From Mesorhabditis belari (lineage: Eukaryota > Nematoda > Chromadorea > Rhabditida > Rhabditidae): a DNA stretch of 64,000 nt. The notes below the pieces were generated by a model. The model was not told the DNA's origin. It worked only from the letters and a program-made list of their open reading frames with translations, and ran no database searches. This document shows, one piece after another, positions 22,683 to 36,100 of the stretch (within the stretch, counting starts at the first letter, position 1; each line of letters starts with the position of its first letter). A program made the position numbers and the translations under genes. The stretch spans positions 1,946,501-2,010,500 of the forward strand of contig CAUEEP010000725.1 of the NCBI GenBank assembly GCA_958450365.1. Direction: 5' to 3'.

Positions 22683-25600
22683 ATGCGATTTTCAAGTGTG
22701 ATCACTTCTTTGAGTATTTACTGGATTTATGGGTGAGTTCGTACAGTGAAGCTCAAAAATAATGCTTATTGAATAAGAATTTTTATTGAATTTGTCTTCA
22801 TTTACACATTTTGATAGTTTTTCTTTGCAAATTTTCAAGATTTCACTTTCAAACCTGAAAAAAACGATCGTTTTCAGCCTCGTTGACGCCAATCCGCATA
22901 GACTCCCGTCGATTCACTCGGTTAGTTTCTTTTTTTTGCTTATTTTTGTTTGATTTTTTTTGTGATTTGTTTTTTTTTCAAAAGCTCAAGCCTTTTTCTA
23001 TTTAAAAATCAAAATATTTAAGCAAGCATTTCAATAAAATAGTTAGTTTACAATGCATTGATCACATTTTCTTTACAAGGGAATGGTCTAAACTGGGGCT
23101 CACGTTTCAGGCTAAGCCTGAAGTGTAAACACCACTCGGATATGAGCATTGCAAACAGCTATTCACTTTTTGCTCAAATTAAAATCCTGGCGAGAAAAAT
23201 GCATTTGAAGTTCGGATCTTTTCGAAAAATCGCCTCCTAGCCTATAACAGCGTGCCACACGCGACCGGAAAAGGAGCAGCAGTGGCCTAGAGGTTAGCGT
23301 GCCGGAGTCTGGAACCCATGCCGCCCTTTGCGGTGGGGTTCGAGCCCCGGCATCGGCCAAAACTTTTGAAAAATCCTATCATTTTCGAAAAATCGCCTCC
23401 TGGCCTCCTAGCCTTAAGAGCGCGCCACTCGAAAATGATAAAGGGGCAGCGGTGGCCTAGAGGTTAGTGTACCGGACTACAGAACTCTCCCGGTTTTTGC
23501 CATGGGTTCGAGACCCACCACCGACAAACTGCTTTGAAAAACGGACCAATACCATTTTATGGCTGTTCTAATGCCTATCGACACTAGAAAATTATTAATT
23601 TGTCAAAAAAGCTTTTGAAAAGATTCCTTTAGCATAAGTGGTATGATCTTGGATCTTGGTCTGATCAATATGGTTCCAATACGGTTCCAATACGGTTCCT
23701 ATTATGATCCAATACGACTCCAATACGGTTTCTTGGTGACAGACTTTTTTGTTGACTATTCTTTATTTGTTTTTTTGATTAATATTGAAAATTCAAAATT
23801 TTCTATAACTTTTTGTTTTGTTCTATAGAAAAGAGTTTTTTTTGGAGAGATTTCCAATTTTTCCTAGAGTCGATAAGCACTGTAATAGCCTTAGAAAGGT
23901 ATTTTTCTGTTTTTCAAAAGTTTTGGCCGATGCCGGGACTCGAACCCACCGCAAAGGGCGGCATGAGTTCCAGAGTCCGGCACGCTAACCTCTAGGCTAC
24001 TGCTGCTCCTTTCCGGTCGCGTGTGGCACGCTGTTATAGGCTAGGAGGCGATTTTTCGAAAAGATCCGAACTTCAAATGCATTTTTCTCGCCAGGATTTT
24101 AATTTGAGCAAAAACTGAATAGCTGTTTGCAATGCTGATATCCGAGTGGTGTTTACACTCCAGGCTTATCCTGGAACGTGAGCCCCAGCTTGAATGATTC
24201 TCTTCTTAGACACCGCATCTCCAAAAACTCTCCCCACCTCTTTCCTACGGTGAAGCGCTCGTGATCGACTTTTTACCCGGAGCTAATGTGAAAATCAAGT
24301 GAGTTTGGCTTAGGCTTTGGCTAAAATCATCAAAATCTAAAACGTAAGTACAAAGCTTGATTGTTATTGTTGTTTATTGTTATATTATTCAGATATTTGT
24401 ACACTCTTTTCCTCCATGAAGAGCCGCCAATCGACTGTGGGATGGGAGAATTCTATTTACAGGTAATATTTTGGATTTGACACAGCTGTACTATCAACTG
24501 TACAGACTTGTAGCTGTACACAGCCGTACAGACTTGTAGCTGTACACAGCCGTACAGACTTGTAGCTGTACACAGCCGTACAGACTTGTAGCTGTACACA
24601 GCCGTACAGACTTGTAGCTGTACACAGCCGTACAGACTTGTAGATCTACTTGAGGATGATAGGAATGATAGAAAGATAGATCTACTTGAGAATGATATAT
24701 AGTAAATGCAGAAAATACATTTGAACTTTAGGGAAACATGACTCAATTGAATGAACTGGTTCTTCGACAAGGTGATGGATTTATTCATGAAATAACGCCA
24801 GGAAAACGGGTAAATTTTGAAAATATTACAGCTAAATTGTTGTTTTTATCGTACTTTATTCGAAATTCTATCGGTTTTTACTTGAAAGTTGTTACAAATT
24901 TCAGAATTCCATCGAGAAATCGAATTGTGGCGATGTTGAGGGGAAAATTGTCGGTTTTGAGCTGAGAACGCAGCCGGATTTGCGATTTCGAATGCGTTTG
25001 AGTAGAAAACTTTTCAAAAAGGTACAAATTTTCCCTACAAAATTGTTAGTGAAGTTGCTAGTGAAGGATTTGAAGAGGTTTAACTGAACAACTTTCTTTC
25101 AGAACACTCCGCCTCGATTGTTTCGACTCTGTGGAGGAATCTCTGAGAAATCTCACCATAGAAATGCCTTTATTTCAAATGTAAACTTTGAAGAATTATA
25201 TAAGAGATTTATATTATTTGTTTTAGATCAAAAATTTGCTTTCTTAGCTTTCAATTAAAAGGTTTTTTAGTTGTACAAAGTTGATCGAGAAGGCGCGTCG
25301 CTGAAATTCAATTTCTTTTCCAATCTTCTAAAGGAATGGCTTTTCGAGATTAGTTTTGAACAAAATGTAAGCTAATAAAGAACATTTTCATTAAAATATA
25401 AATAATTGATTTATTTATTTGAAAACTTAGATGATTACAACGATTCTCCGATCACCGAAAACCGAGAATCGTTTTTATCCACGACAAGAGCGTTTGTGGA
25501 GTTCACCGGTGAGTTTCTATCCACGACAAGAGCGATTTCTTGAGCTTTCGAATGATAAATTCGTTTTAAAATTTACAATAATCGAATGAGTAAAGGGTAA

Positions 25601-28254
25601 AAAGCATCAACATGGAGGGAGACCTAAGACCTGTCGCCAGAAGAAGACGAGCGGCCTGGACAGCACTAGGCAGCATCAAACAAGTCACAAAGATAGTCAA
25701 GAATCACCAGAGGACTCGGGCACACCTCTTCGACAGCACCGTCCTCCCGGCACTCCTCCCGGCACTCTGCTACGGCACTCTGCTACGGGCCACGACAGAC
25801 CACTGAACGAGCCCTGAGAACGACGAATCGAGCTCTTGAAAGGAACCTCCTCGGGTACAATAGGAAGATCCTAAGATCTTCCTATTGTGACCAAGACCGA
25901 CCTCGACCAAGACCTAAGACGTACGGGTATACGCCAGCTCTCGGGACTCAGAGATCCAGTGAAAGTGATTGAGAGAAAAAGACTCAGATGGGCCGGCCAC
26001 GTAGCCAGAAGAACAGACGACAGATGGACGATACGGATCACAGAGTGGCTACCACGAGACCAGAAGAGGCCCATCGGAAGACTGGTAATGGGGTGGAGCA
26101 CAAGAGTGGCAGAGACGGTCAGAGAAAGGATGGCTAGAGTGCAATTACCAGCACAAGCAAGTCGAAGACTTCGAACCAGGAACAACCAAGATAGGAAACA
26201 CTGGATGACAATAGCAAGGGATAGAGAAATGTGGAAGCAAGTTGTGATCTGCGCAAATACGAACACCAAAGTGCGAAGACAGATCAAAAAAATATAAAAA
26301 AGGACTTAAAGAAAGGTTATCTATGAATGTTCAGTGGAAAACAAGAATTGGTGGGCCGTACATTCGACTGTTGATCGCTCGAGTGAACAATCGACTCATT
26401 GTAAGTTTGCTTAAAGTGAAGACTTTTACATAAACATTTTCAGATAACTTTAAATGATCAATGTTTTGGTGTATTTGAGTTGAAAACAAGACACTATGAT
26501 GTCAGTGATTTAGTTCGTTTCAATTCCAAATATCAAAATCAATTCCATTTCAGGCTTTCAATCGGATAAAAATCACCGACAACTCCACAGAATGGCCAGA
26601 GGTTCGTTTGAAATTAGATCTCACTAGCGTTGGCTATTGCCAATTTGTAATCATTTTTCCGCACTTTTTCACGTAGCACGCAAAGTCAGTCAACGCTTGG
26701 CAGGGCGCTTGGCAGGGCGCTTGGCAGGGCGCTTGGCAGGGCGCTTGGCAGGGCGCTTGGCAGGGCGCTTGGCAGGGCGCTTGGCTAGCAGTCAACGCTC
26801 GTTTTTAAAGCATGTCGAAGGTCAAAACATTGTTTTATGCTTTAGTCTGGCTTCTGGAAAATGCTGTATAGTTTTTGAATCATTTCTGGGCCAGGTGGAC
26901 AAACCAGAACAATAAATCCGTTGATTTCTAACAGGAAAGCTCGTAATTGACATGATTTACTCTTAATTGTTTTGTAAAACGGTATATAGTATGTTCCTTT
27001 CGAGTAATCGCTTTCTAAAACGCGCTCGAAAGGAAAAACGGCTAAATTAACGGTTAACCGAGTGGCGTAGGCTCAGGCTCAGGCTCAGGCTCTGAAGTAA
27101 ACGGTTGTTAGGCGGCAAGTTCGATCCCTGCTCTGCTTAAATTTTTCGTTCTTTGCTAGAGCGATTCAGAGAGTTTTAGTTAACAAATGATTAGCCTTTA
27201 AAAGCATAGAAAAGTAATAAAACTACTTATTTGAACAATTGAAAAAAGCACTTAGAATTTCATTACTTGAGATTCACTTGACTCGTCACTTAAGTAAAAA
27301 CATAGTTACGCGTTCTAGTGAAACTTAGTTCTAGTGATTACTTACTCGAGAGGAACACAAACTACCGTAAATACTGTAATAGTACCCCAGCCCGCATAAT
27401 GACGGTGCGGAGTGTTGCGTAGTCTAGCTTTGGACGCGTTTTTCTCGACACTGGCTTAAGCTACAGTGTTCGTTTGAATATCAAAAAATAGCTGAAATTC
27501 AGGGCTATTTTTTGATACCAAAACGCATTTTTTGAAAGTACGGGCGCTTTGTAAAAAATGAAATACTGTGTGACTTTTGCGACTACGCGACTGTACGAGG
27601 GGGCTGAGGTACTATTACAGTATTTACGATAAGTAACTGTTTACTAGAGAGGAACACACTCTAATCTGTTCCCTTTTATGTGCCCTTTTAAAGCCCTTCT
27701 CAAATCAATTTCTATCGCTTCTCACCCGGCAGCCACCATATTCCAGAAAAAGTTCTCCTAGGCTACTAGAGTCATTCCTAAAGTTGCACTGCTCTTAATC
27801 TTCGAAATGAACCGATGAAATCAATCTTGCAATAATACCGTAAATACTGTAATAGTACCCCACCCCCATAATGACGGTGCGGAGTGTTGCGTAGTCTAGC
27901 TTTGAACGAGTTTTTCTCGACACTGGTTTATGCTACAGTGTTCGTTTGAATATCAAAAAATAGCTGAAATTCAGGGCTATTTTTTGATCCCAAAGACACA
28001 TTTTTTGAAAGTACGGGCGCTTTGAAAAAATGAAATACTAAAAAACTTTTGCGACTACGTCACTGTACGAGGGCGTTGGGGTACTATTACAGCATTTACG
28101 GTAGGTGTATCTCTTCAAAACAAAACTTTTACTTTTTCAGCCCTGGGAAAGTCATATTTTGAGTCACGAGACAGCGAGATTGCCGGTGAACGATTTGCTT
28201 CAGTACAATTCATGTTGGGATCGAAGTGAGTCGATCGATTGGGAAAACTATTGA
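22683..28254 (+). CDS. Secreted protein, possibly a divergent galectin-like lectin
   Basis: Exons: 22683-22732, 22878-22920, 24210-24298, 24393-24462, 24732-24809, 24905-25021, 25103-25180, 25271-25366, 25431-25508, 26335-26400, 26444-26500, 26554-26601, 28141-28254. Every junction is in phase, giving 327 residues ending WENY. A signal peptide (MRFSSVITSLSIYWIYGLVDA) starts it. The body is beta-rich. GPYIRLLIARVNNRLIITLN followed by DQCFGVFELKTRHYDV resembles the F3-F5 strands of a galectin fold, and an earlier block (SYGEALVIDFLPGANVKIKY) resembles its opening. The canonical galectin residues H-NPR and W-E-R are not clearly kept, so sugar binding is unproven. Introns hold a tRNA-bearing foldback, a LINE fragment, two minisatellites and two family B palindromes. 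Gene model strong; family weak. Confidence 0.8.
23065..24197. repeat. Large foldback repeat with tRNA-like heads
   Basis: Arms 23065-23357 and 23925-24197 are inverted copies. Each ends in a tRNA-like unit with gtggcctagaggttagcgtg and gggttcgagccccg; a third unit lies at 23446-23527. It fills the second intron of the galectin-like gene. The extended middle and poor cloverleaf argue for SINE heads, not working tRNAs. Confidence 0.7.
24484..24645 (+). repeat. Minisatellite, 26-bp unit
   Basis: Six copies around cttgtagctgtacacagcc, galectin-like gene intron. Confidence 0.9.
25606..26297 (+). mobile_element. LINE (RTE-like) 3' fragment
   Basis: Lies wholly in the 25509-26334 intron of the galectin-like gene. 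It encodes the region downstream of a reverse transcriptase: ALCYGTLLRATT with a frame break, then VIERKRLRWAGHVARRTDDR and RDREMWKQV in a 136-codon frame. The motif (K)RLRWAGHVAR is typical of the tail of non-LTR retrotransposon polyproteins. The polymerase catalytic core (YADD) is absent, so it is a 5'-truncated, dead copy. Confidence 0.75.
26690..26790 (+). repeat. Minisatellite, 12-bp unit
   Basis: Eight copies of cgcttggcaggg, unusually GC-rich for the region. Confidence 0.9.
27046..27140 (+). repeat. tRNA-like repeat with caggct expansion
   Basis: A box ggttaaccgagtggcgtagg, then a (caggct)4 run in the D-to-anticodon region, then B box aagttcgatccct. The expansion would destroy a cloverleaf. 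Confidence 0.45.
27363..27631. repeat. Family B palindromic element
   Basis: Complete copy in the last intron of the galectin-like gene; arms include gctatttttt/aaaaaatagc stems. Confidence 0.8.
27836..28103. repeat. Family B palindromic element
   Basis: Second copy in the same intron, same orientation, ending 37 bp before the terminal exon's start. Confidence 0.8.
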
Positions 28255-29164
28255 AAAGAAATCAAATTGATTCAACAATTCAAATCAAATAGGTCAGTAG
28301 ATTGTTGTTTTTCGAGTTTTTCGATTTCTTTTGTCTTTTTATGTTTTTGGAATCTTCTTTTTTGTGTCAATTCGTTAAAATCATGTGAGTCGATCTTCAA
28401 AAGAGCTTTTATTTGGTGCCAATTTGTCTTTGTGATAGTTTTACAAACAAAAATATATCAGAATCTATTTCAAAAAAGCATTCCACACAAGCCCGATATG
28501 AATTTTGAGCAAAAAAAAATAATAAAGCAAAGATTTTGGAAGCCTTTCTTTTGGCCTCTTCAAAAAAAGTCAAAATTTTCGACGATAAAAATTTTGACTG
28601 AAGAAAAACAGAAAAAAGAAAGTTAAAATAAAGAAAGAAAATCGTTTTGGGACCAAGAATAGACCCGTTTCAAAAGAAATTTTGACTGTGTGGGGCTGAA
28701 AAAAGAATTTTAAACACCCTCCATTGAGATGAATTCCTCGAGTTGATGATTGCTCAAGAAATGATTCCAATCGACGTCTTTTACTCTAAAAAAAGTGATT
28801 AAGAAAATCGGCAATTAGCCAACGTTTATTCTTTTATATGTGCAATAAGCTAGAAAACAAATATTTCGTGTATTTTGTGCTCACTTCAGAAAAGCAATTA
28901 TTTCTGGCGAAAAGCTAGAAAAGCTATTTCTGGCGCTTCTCAATTAGTCTTTGTTACAAAATCATTATTACAAAGTCATTGTTACAAGGAAAATGTGGGC
29001 TCAATGTGCTAGAAAGGGTGTGTTTTCTTGATTAAATGGTACAGGAGCAAGTTAGTTACTTGTAGCGTAAACTGAGTTCTCCTGTTATATTTTTTCTAAA
29101 AAGTGAAAAGCTTTTGAAAACCTTTTGAAAACGATCATAATCTTGCCTCTAGTTTTATCAAATT

Positions 29165-29830
29165 TATCTACTTTTGATCTGAATCTGTAGGTTTATGAAG
29201 AACACAAAGAGTAGCTACACAAAAAGTAAACTGAACCGGATAAACTGAAGGCAGGTAGTTCAAAACTTGGCACATTTTAGAAAATGCGTCTAACAAGGGA
29301 AAGTTCAATTGGCTTTTGATATTCAGTGTATTTGATAGAGCTTTAAATGGAGATTCCAAATCCGCTTTTAGTTTTTCCAATGGAACTCTGTATCGCAAGA
29401 TATCTGGTATCAAAGTTTAAACCCCGAAATTCAACAGTATTTCAACCCAATTCCCCACAATAGATAATAGCAGCTGTGGTCTAGAGGTGAATCGGTGGAA
29501 ACCAGCCAGAAGAACCCTGGTTCGGTCGCCGCCTTTTTTTACTTTTTTAAGAAAATTGATCAACAAAGACAAAGGCAAATTAACAAAGAACGACAAAATG
29601 CAAATGTACTAAATGGAAATTTACTGAACACAGATGCATTAAATGCACCAAATGCAATAAAAAAAACCGTACTTACAACTTATAACCAACAACCTAAAAT
29701 AAGACCTATAACAGCTCCGAAAAAACTTGATGCCAGATATCTTGCGATCCAGAGCTCCATTGGAAAAACTAAAAGCAGATTCGGAATTCCCATTTAAAGC
29801 TTTATCAAATAGTCTATCACTGGCCAGCTC
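29165..29830. repeat. Foldback repeat with a tRNA-like head in the loop
   Basis: 29315-29410 and 29700-29810 are inverted (gatatcttgcgatccagagc-type arm). A tRNA-like unit (ctgtggtctagaggtgaatc, B box tggttcggtcgcc) lies at 29468-29535. The 100-codon ORF across the right half is probably incidental. Confidence 0.6.
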
Positions 29831-30078
29831 ATGATGGCCAGCTCATGATGGGCAGCTCATGATGGGCAGCTCATGATGGGCAGCTCATGATGGGCAGCTC
29901 ATGATGGGCAGCTCATGATGGGCAGCTCATGATGGGCAGCTCATGATGGGCAGCTCATGATGGGCAGCTCATGATGGGCAGCTCATGATGGGCCAGCTCA
30001 TGATGGGCAGCTCATGATGGGCAGCTCATGATGGGCAGCTCATGATGGGCAGCTCAAAATGGGCAGCTCAAAATGACC
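29820..30078 (+). repeat. Minisatellite, 14-bp unit
   Basis: About 18 copies of gatgggcagctcat just beyond the end of the PDZD8-like gene. Confidence 0.9.
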
Positions 30079-30144
30079 AGCTTGACTCGGTGCCTTTCTC
30101 TTATGAGAGGAATACACTAGTTAAATTAAAACTCAAATTTCCCA

Positions 30145-33100
30145 TTACCAGAGAAAACTGTTGTCAAGATCTGTTTCACTGAAATGTAAATGAGAGAAGT
30201 TTCTGTATTTGTTTGTGTAAGGAAAAACTCACATCGGCAACCTCGCCACATTGGAATGAGTGCAGAAAGCGTCAGATTTGTAATGGCACGATTTGTGGGA
30301 CACCATTTTGCAATCTCAAAATCAATATTGCTAATTTCAAATCGAAATTTCAAACAATGTTCGGGGATTTTCAATTTTTAAGTTTTTAAGCAATTTTAAA
30401 AACCAAAAAGGATGCTTTATGGTTTTTAAAACAACTTAAACAACTTGAAAAGAATTTCTGTTGCAAAAGTCTTTTCGAAAAAGATTCCTAGAGTCGTTCT
30501 TTCTTTAAAGAAATGACTAATTCATGACTTCTCTTTTTCTGATTCTAACCTCTGCACTGATAAGCTTGTTTCGAGAAGCTTCTTCCAATTCTTTGATGAC
30601 ACACATTGCAATCAATGTTACTGAAATGAAAATTGAGTAAAAGTATCTTCTCTTTTATCAAAGTTTTCCTTTGTCTCTTTCTTTTTTTCAAACATTTTCT
30701 CTCACCTTCTGCATTTTACGGCGACAAAGGTGTGCTCATTGTAAATGTGAAGTTTTTTGCCGCGTTTCATCAATTTCGCTGCCGCTGGTTCCGCCAACAA
30801 TGAGGGAGGGATCAAGAAATATCTGAAAAAATTCGGATTTGAAATCTTTTAGAAGTATTGGGTTGGTCTTTTAGAAGTATTGGGAATTGAAAGCTGCTGG
30901 CTATTGTCATATGTGACAGTTTGAGCAATTTCTTCAAAAGAAACCCATTTTGGTGTCAATGGAAAAGTTGTAGAGAATCAAAAATCAAGCTTATATCCAA
31001 ATTTTCAGAACGATTCAAAGACTGGTTTTCAAGAAATGCCAAATTTACGAATTTTCACAAAACTTGCATTTTAGGCGAAACTACTAAGTATATCTTTTTG
31101 GAAATTTGGCTATAAGCTTGATTTTTGATTCTCTACAACTTTTCTATTAAGACCAAAATGGGTTTCTTTTGAAGAAAGTGCTCAAACTGGGCTGACAGCT
31201 GACATCTCCAGTCCTCCATTTTTCAGTCTCACACTTGTCTCACACACAAACCAAAATCCTACTACGAAAGCACGTGTGGCTGACTGGTTAAGTGTCTTTT
31301 ATCTTAATCGGAAGGTCGAGGGTTCGAACCCCACATGCGACATGGTCACCCCCTTCGGATTTCCTTTCCCTTCGGGTTGAGAGGTTTTCTGGAGGGCAGT
31401 CTGGTGGTTGTGGCCCCAGTTCTTTAAAGTGACAAGCCACTCCTTCATCGTCATCTTCCCTTCACCACCAAAAAAGCTATTTAGTTCCCCATTGAGCCTA
31501 GGGTTAGGGAGCCGTCTGTCATGACGTGGGTTAAGTTAAAATATAGCCTAGTATTGTGTGTGTCGTTGTATTGTGATTGATATATTTCGTGTATGCGATA
31601 AATTCACCACTGGTAGCCCCAGTCGGTATTTTTTAAGAAAGAGGAATCCGCAAATTGCCTGTAAAATGGGCAGAAGTCGTCAATAATCATGGAAATTATT
31701 TGGAATGAATTCATGGTTTTATGTTGAATAAATTTTAGTTCAAAGTCCCGCAGTTTTCAATTCACCAACCCAATGGTAGTATTATTTTTAGAGAACTAAA
31801 ATCAATTTAACTATCAGCTTAACCAGATGAACCCACTTTTTCTCTCCTTTGTGATTCAATTCGAGAACGAGGGTGCTGTGTTGATAGAGAGATCGAGTCG
31901 ATTCACCCGATTTCCCGCCCAACGACGCTGTTTCCACGTAGTGACCCTCGCTATCTGCAATTTCAAAAAGCTCACAAACAATTGTAAATTTGTTACCGTA
32001 TCTCACTCGCGACGCATCTCTGCTGGCTGGCAATGAGACGGCTTCTTGAACGACTGGGCTCTCAAGATCAAAGGATTGGGATCTAAAGATGAAAACAAGT
32101 GTAAGTAATCGTGTATTATAATTACATTGCATAATTCGTAAGCTAGCTAATAGGATTTTGGAACATTTGATACGCTTTGATTGATTTGATTTGATAATGT
32201 TTGTATGGGATGCGGTTGAGTGGCTAAGAGCTGAGAGCTGAGAGCTCCAACTGTTCACTGAGAGCTCCACCGATCTCGATTTTGATGAATTTGGTATGTA
32301 AAGAGTCTTGGTTTTTCGAGTTTTGTGTAATATTTGTGTTTTACATTGAATTCAACATTAAAAGGGTCATTTTTAGGTTATCGAACATTTGATAAGCGAC
32401 CCGCCCCTTTTCCCATTGGCAATCTAACTTTGAGCTCAAATATCTTGGTGTTAGGCTGTTCAAATTAAATATTCTTGATATCATTAGATGCGCCAAGACT
32501 TTCTCTGTCGATTGGTACAAAAATGATTAGAATTCAACAGCCCAACACCATGATCTTTGAGCTTAAAGTCAGATTGCCAATGGGAAAAGGGGAGGGCTTA
32601 TATACGCGTCCCGCCTTCTTTGCCATTAGTAACCTAACTTTGAGCTCAAATACCTTGGTGTTGGGCTGTCTAATTTAAATAGTTTTTGTACTAAGCAAAA
32701 GAGAAAGTCTTGGCGCATCTAATGATACCAAGAATATTTAATTTGAACAGCCTAACACCGAGATATTTGAGCTCAAAGTTAGATTGCTAATGGCAAAAGG
32801 GGGTAACAAATCTCCGATAACCAGCATGTGCTTCAAATTTATGAGCTAGCTAACATTTACATTTCGTTTGCTGTCTCTACTCTATTCTCAACGATTCTCA
32901 CCGTTTAGCCGACTTGCTTCTCCTTCCGCTCAGCCGATCTTTCATTGCACCAAAAAACGATCGATCTCTTTTCTCTTTCGGCTCTTTCATCTTCTTGGAT
33001 CGATCTAGAAGATTTTTTTTCAAAAATGACAACTAATCTTTTATTATATCGGGAAATCCTTTCAATTACTCTATTGATAGATTGGGGGAAAGGTTTAGCG

Positions 33101-36100
33101 TTTAGCCGAAAAATTTGCATATTAATTATTTGGGGGCTGGTTCACCTGAGCGGCTTTCTTGAGAGCGAACACATTTGAGGAATGGGCGAAAGATTGGATG
33201 GCCTGGGGAAAAGAAAAGTCGATAAAAAGTCTTCAGTAAAGGTTACGGTAATGGATGATAGGCTGGTAATGGGATTTATTTGATACCTGTCAACATTGTG
33301 GTGCAACGACGGATAAAGCCGAATGAGGAGACTAAAGAAAACAAGGGAAATGGTGGATTTGAGCAAAAAAAATGGCTTTTAAGGCATAAATTTGGTTTGT
33401 GGACATGAAGAATGGAAAATTTGACATTAAAAAGATAAATTTTGCTGAAAACAAAAGATAAATGCAAAAGAAGAGATCATATTCGGTTGGTGAATTAAAA
33501 GCTGCCGGACTTTAAACTAAAATTTATTCAACATAAAACCATCAATTCATTCCAAATAATTTCCATTATTATTGACGACTTCTGCCCATTTAACAGGCAA
33601 TTTGCGGATTCCTCTTTCGTAGTAGGATTTTCGTTTTGAATCGAAAAACTTTTCGAGCCAATTTTTGACTGCTTCTTCCGAATCGAAGTGTTCTCCCGCA
33701 AGCTCATTACTCATGGTCCGGAATAAATAGTAATCAGAAGGAGCAAGGACCGGACTGTATGGGGGATTTGCCAAAAGTTCCCAACGAAGGCTGTTTATTT
33801 TAGAGCGAGTCAGTTTTGCAACATGAGGGCGAGCGCTGTCTTGGAGGAGAACGATCTTTGACTTGAAGGGCCTATTCTTCTTTAGGGATTTATTCATCTT
33901 TTCCAACTGTTCACTGTATTTGATTGCATTAAGGGTCGTCTTATGGTCGGCTATGACAATAGACAATACGATTTTGGTTTGTGTGTGAGACAAGTGTGAG
34001 ACGCAAAAATGGAGGACTGGAGATGTCCCAGTTGGAGCACTTTCTTCAAAAGAAACCCATTTTGGTGTCAATAGAAAAGTTGTAGAGAATCAAAAATTAG
34101 GCTTATAGCCAAATTTCCAAAAAGATACACTTAGTAGTTTCGCTTAAAATGCAAGTTTTGTGAAAATTCGTAAATTTGGCATTTCTTGAAAACCAGTTTT
34201 TGAATCATTCTGAAAATTTGGATATAAGCTTGATTTTTGATTCTCTACAACTTTTCCATTGACACCAAAATGGGTTTCTTTTGAAGAAAGTGCTCAAACT
34301 GTCATATCTGACAATAGCCCGCAGTTTTCAATTCACCAACCTAATAGATTGAATGCGGAGAATCACAATAAAAAGAATTTCTTGCAAAAGCAATCATTCA
34401 CTCATAAAGTATCAAGATTTTGTGAATCCTTTGAGTTCTACAATAGAGCAAACCTCGACTCTGACGATCGTCGACAGCGGTGATTGGAGGGATTGTGGAA
34501 GTGGCACGCGGTGGATCATTCGAACCATTGCTGAGAGCCGACTCGTGACTGTAGCCGGACAATGACATCACTGGTGGCTAAGAAAATTGAATCTCAAGGA
34601 TGTCAACTTGGTTTGGTGATTCTACAGGGTGGCCAAATGTTCAAGAGAGCTTTGTGATGACCTTGACAAAGCACGACAAAGCCATTTTTTTGCGTGACCC
34701 ATTTTGGAACTGATTTTCTAGCGGCTAACCTTAATGAGACATGAATGAAATATTAAGGCAAAAAAATGGCTTAGTCGTGCTTTGTCAAGGTCATCAACAA
34801 AGCTCTCTTGAACATTTGGCCACCCTGGGACCGCAAATTATAGCGACAACTTCTTAGAAAAGTATCTGACAAATACCTAATTTATCTCAAAAGTGTCAAG
34901 TGGTGTATAAAGAATTGTAGCCCTTAATCTTGGCTACATTTATCTACAAAAAACATCCCGATTCGACTTATACAAGTCATTTAACAAGTACGTGAATGAG
35001 CGCCAGAAAATGCTCAATTTTCACCATTTTCATCATTTTCCCAAAGCTTGACATCAACTTGAATTTTGGTTATACCAGTTTAACCAAAACAGTTACCTGT
35101 GATTCTTAATGTTATTAAGTGATGCTAAACACTATTTTCGCATTGAAGAAATATTGAAAAGCTTTTCTTAAAACTTTTAATAGAGAAAAACGGCCAAATG
35201 ACAAATTCGAGATGTCGACTAACGCTCATTCAAGTGCTTGTTAAATGATTTGTATAAGTCCAATTGCGAAGTTTTTACTAGATAAATGTAGCCATGAATT
35301 AGGGCTACAGTTTTCTATATAAGGGTATAACCAAAATTTAAGTTGATGCCACGCTCCTGGAGGAGTAGGGAAAGTGGTGAAAATTGAGCATTTTCTGGCG
35401 CTCATTCAAGTGCTTGTTAAATGATTTGTATAAGTCCAATTGGGAAATTTTTACTAGATAAATGTAGCTAAGATTAAGGGCTACAATTTTCTATATAACA
35501 CTTGCCACTCTTGAAATAAATTAGACATTTCCTAGCTACTTTCCAAAAAGTTGTCGCTATAATTTGCGGTTACCCTGTAGTTGTTCTGTTTATATCTCAT
35601 TCTCAGCTAACAATAAGCATTTTGTTCACATTGTCAGCTTCATCATTACAGCTCTAACGGGATTTTCCCAATTAGACTCTTCCCGGTGAATTCGGTAACT
35701 AATTCGCGTACCAGTAAATCCAGTGCAACAACCCAAAGTTATCACCAACCTTACTAATGACCCCTCTAATCTCATGCTTATTCAATTTGCTAATATTATA
35801 CTTTTTGCTAGATCGTTGGAAGTCAAACGGGTGATTTTGCCAATCATTTTCCCCAAACTCACTTCGATATGTCTCTCACGGAGTCTATCGTCGAGTTGGC
35901 GTTGAATGATCGGATCCATCGCATTCTCCATTGATCCATGCACTGATTGAATTGCCGGCTTGTCCTTTAAACTCTTAAAAGTTGTTGATTTTACTAGTCT
36001 TTGAGAAAAAGTTTCACCTGTGTGACAGTTTTCACAGTGACAGTGGTGGTTTTCGTCGGGATCACCTCATCGAAGTTGTCTAAATTTTGCAGTTGGTAGT

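Noticed and set aside
25871..26287. 138-codon hydrophobic ORF on the minus strand
   Set aside because: Shadow of the LINE coding frame on the plus strand.
29495..29797. 100-codon Asn/Gln-rich ORF
   Set aside because: It runs from a tRNA-like unit into a foldback arm, with no splice or domain support.
35672..35698. Nine-codon exon (LPNSPGRV, stop) that would end the PDZD8-like gene early
   Set aside because: The phase fits, but joining 35863 to 34577 also fits and continues through seven more coding exons to a C1 domain. It may be an alternative end at most.
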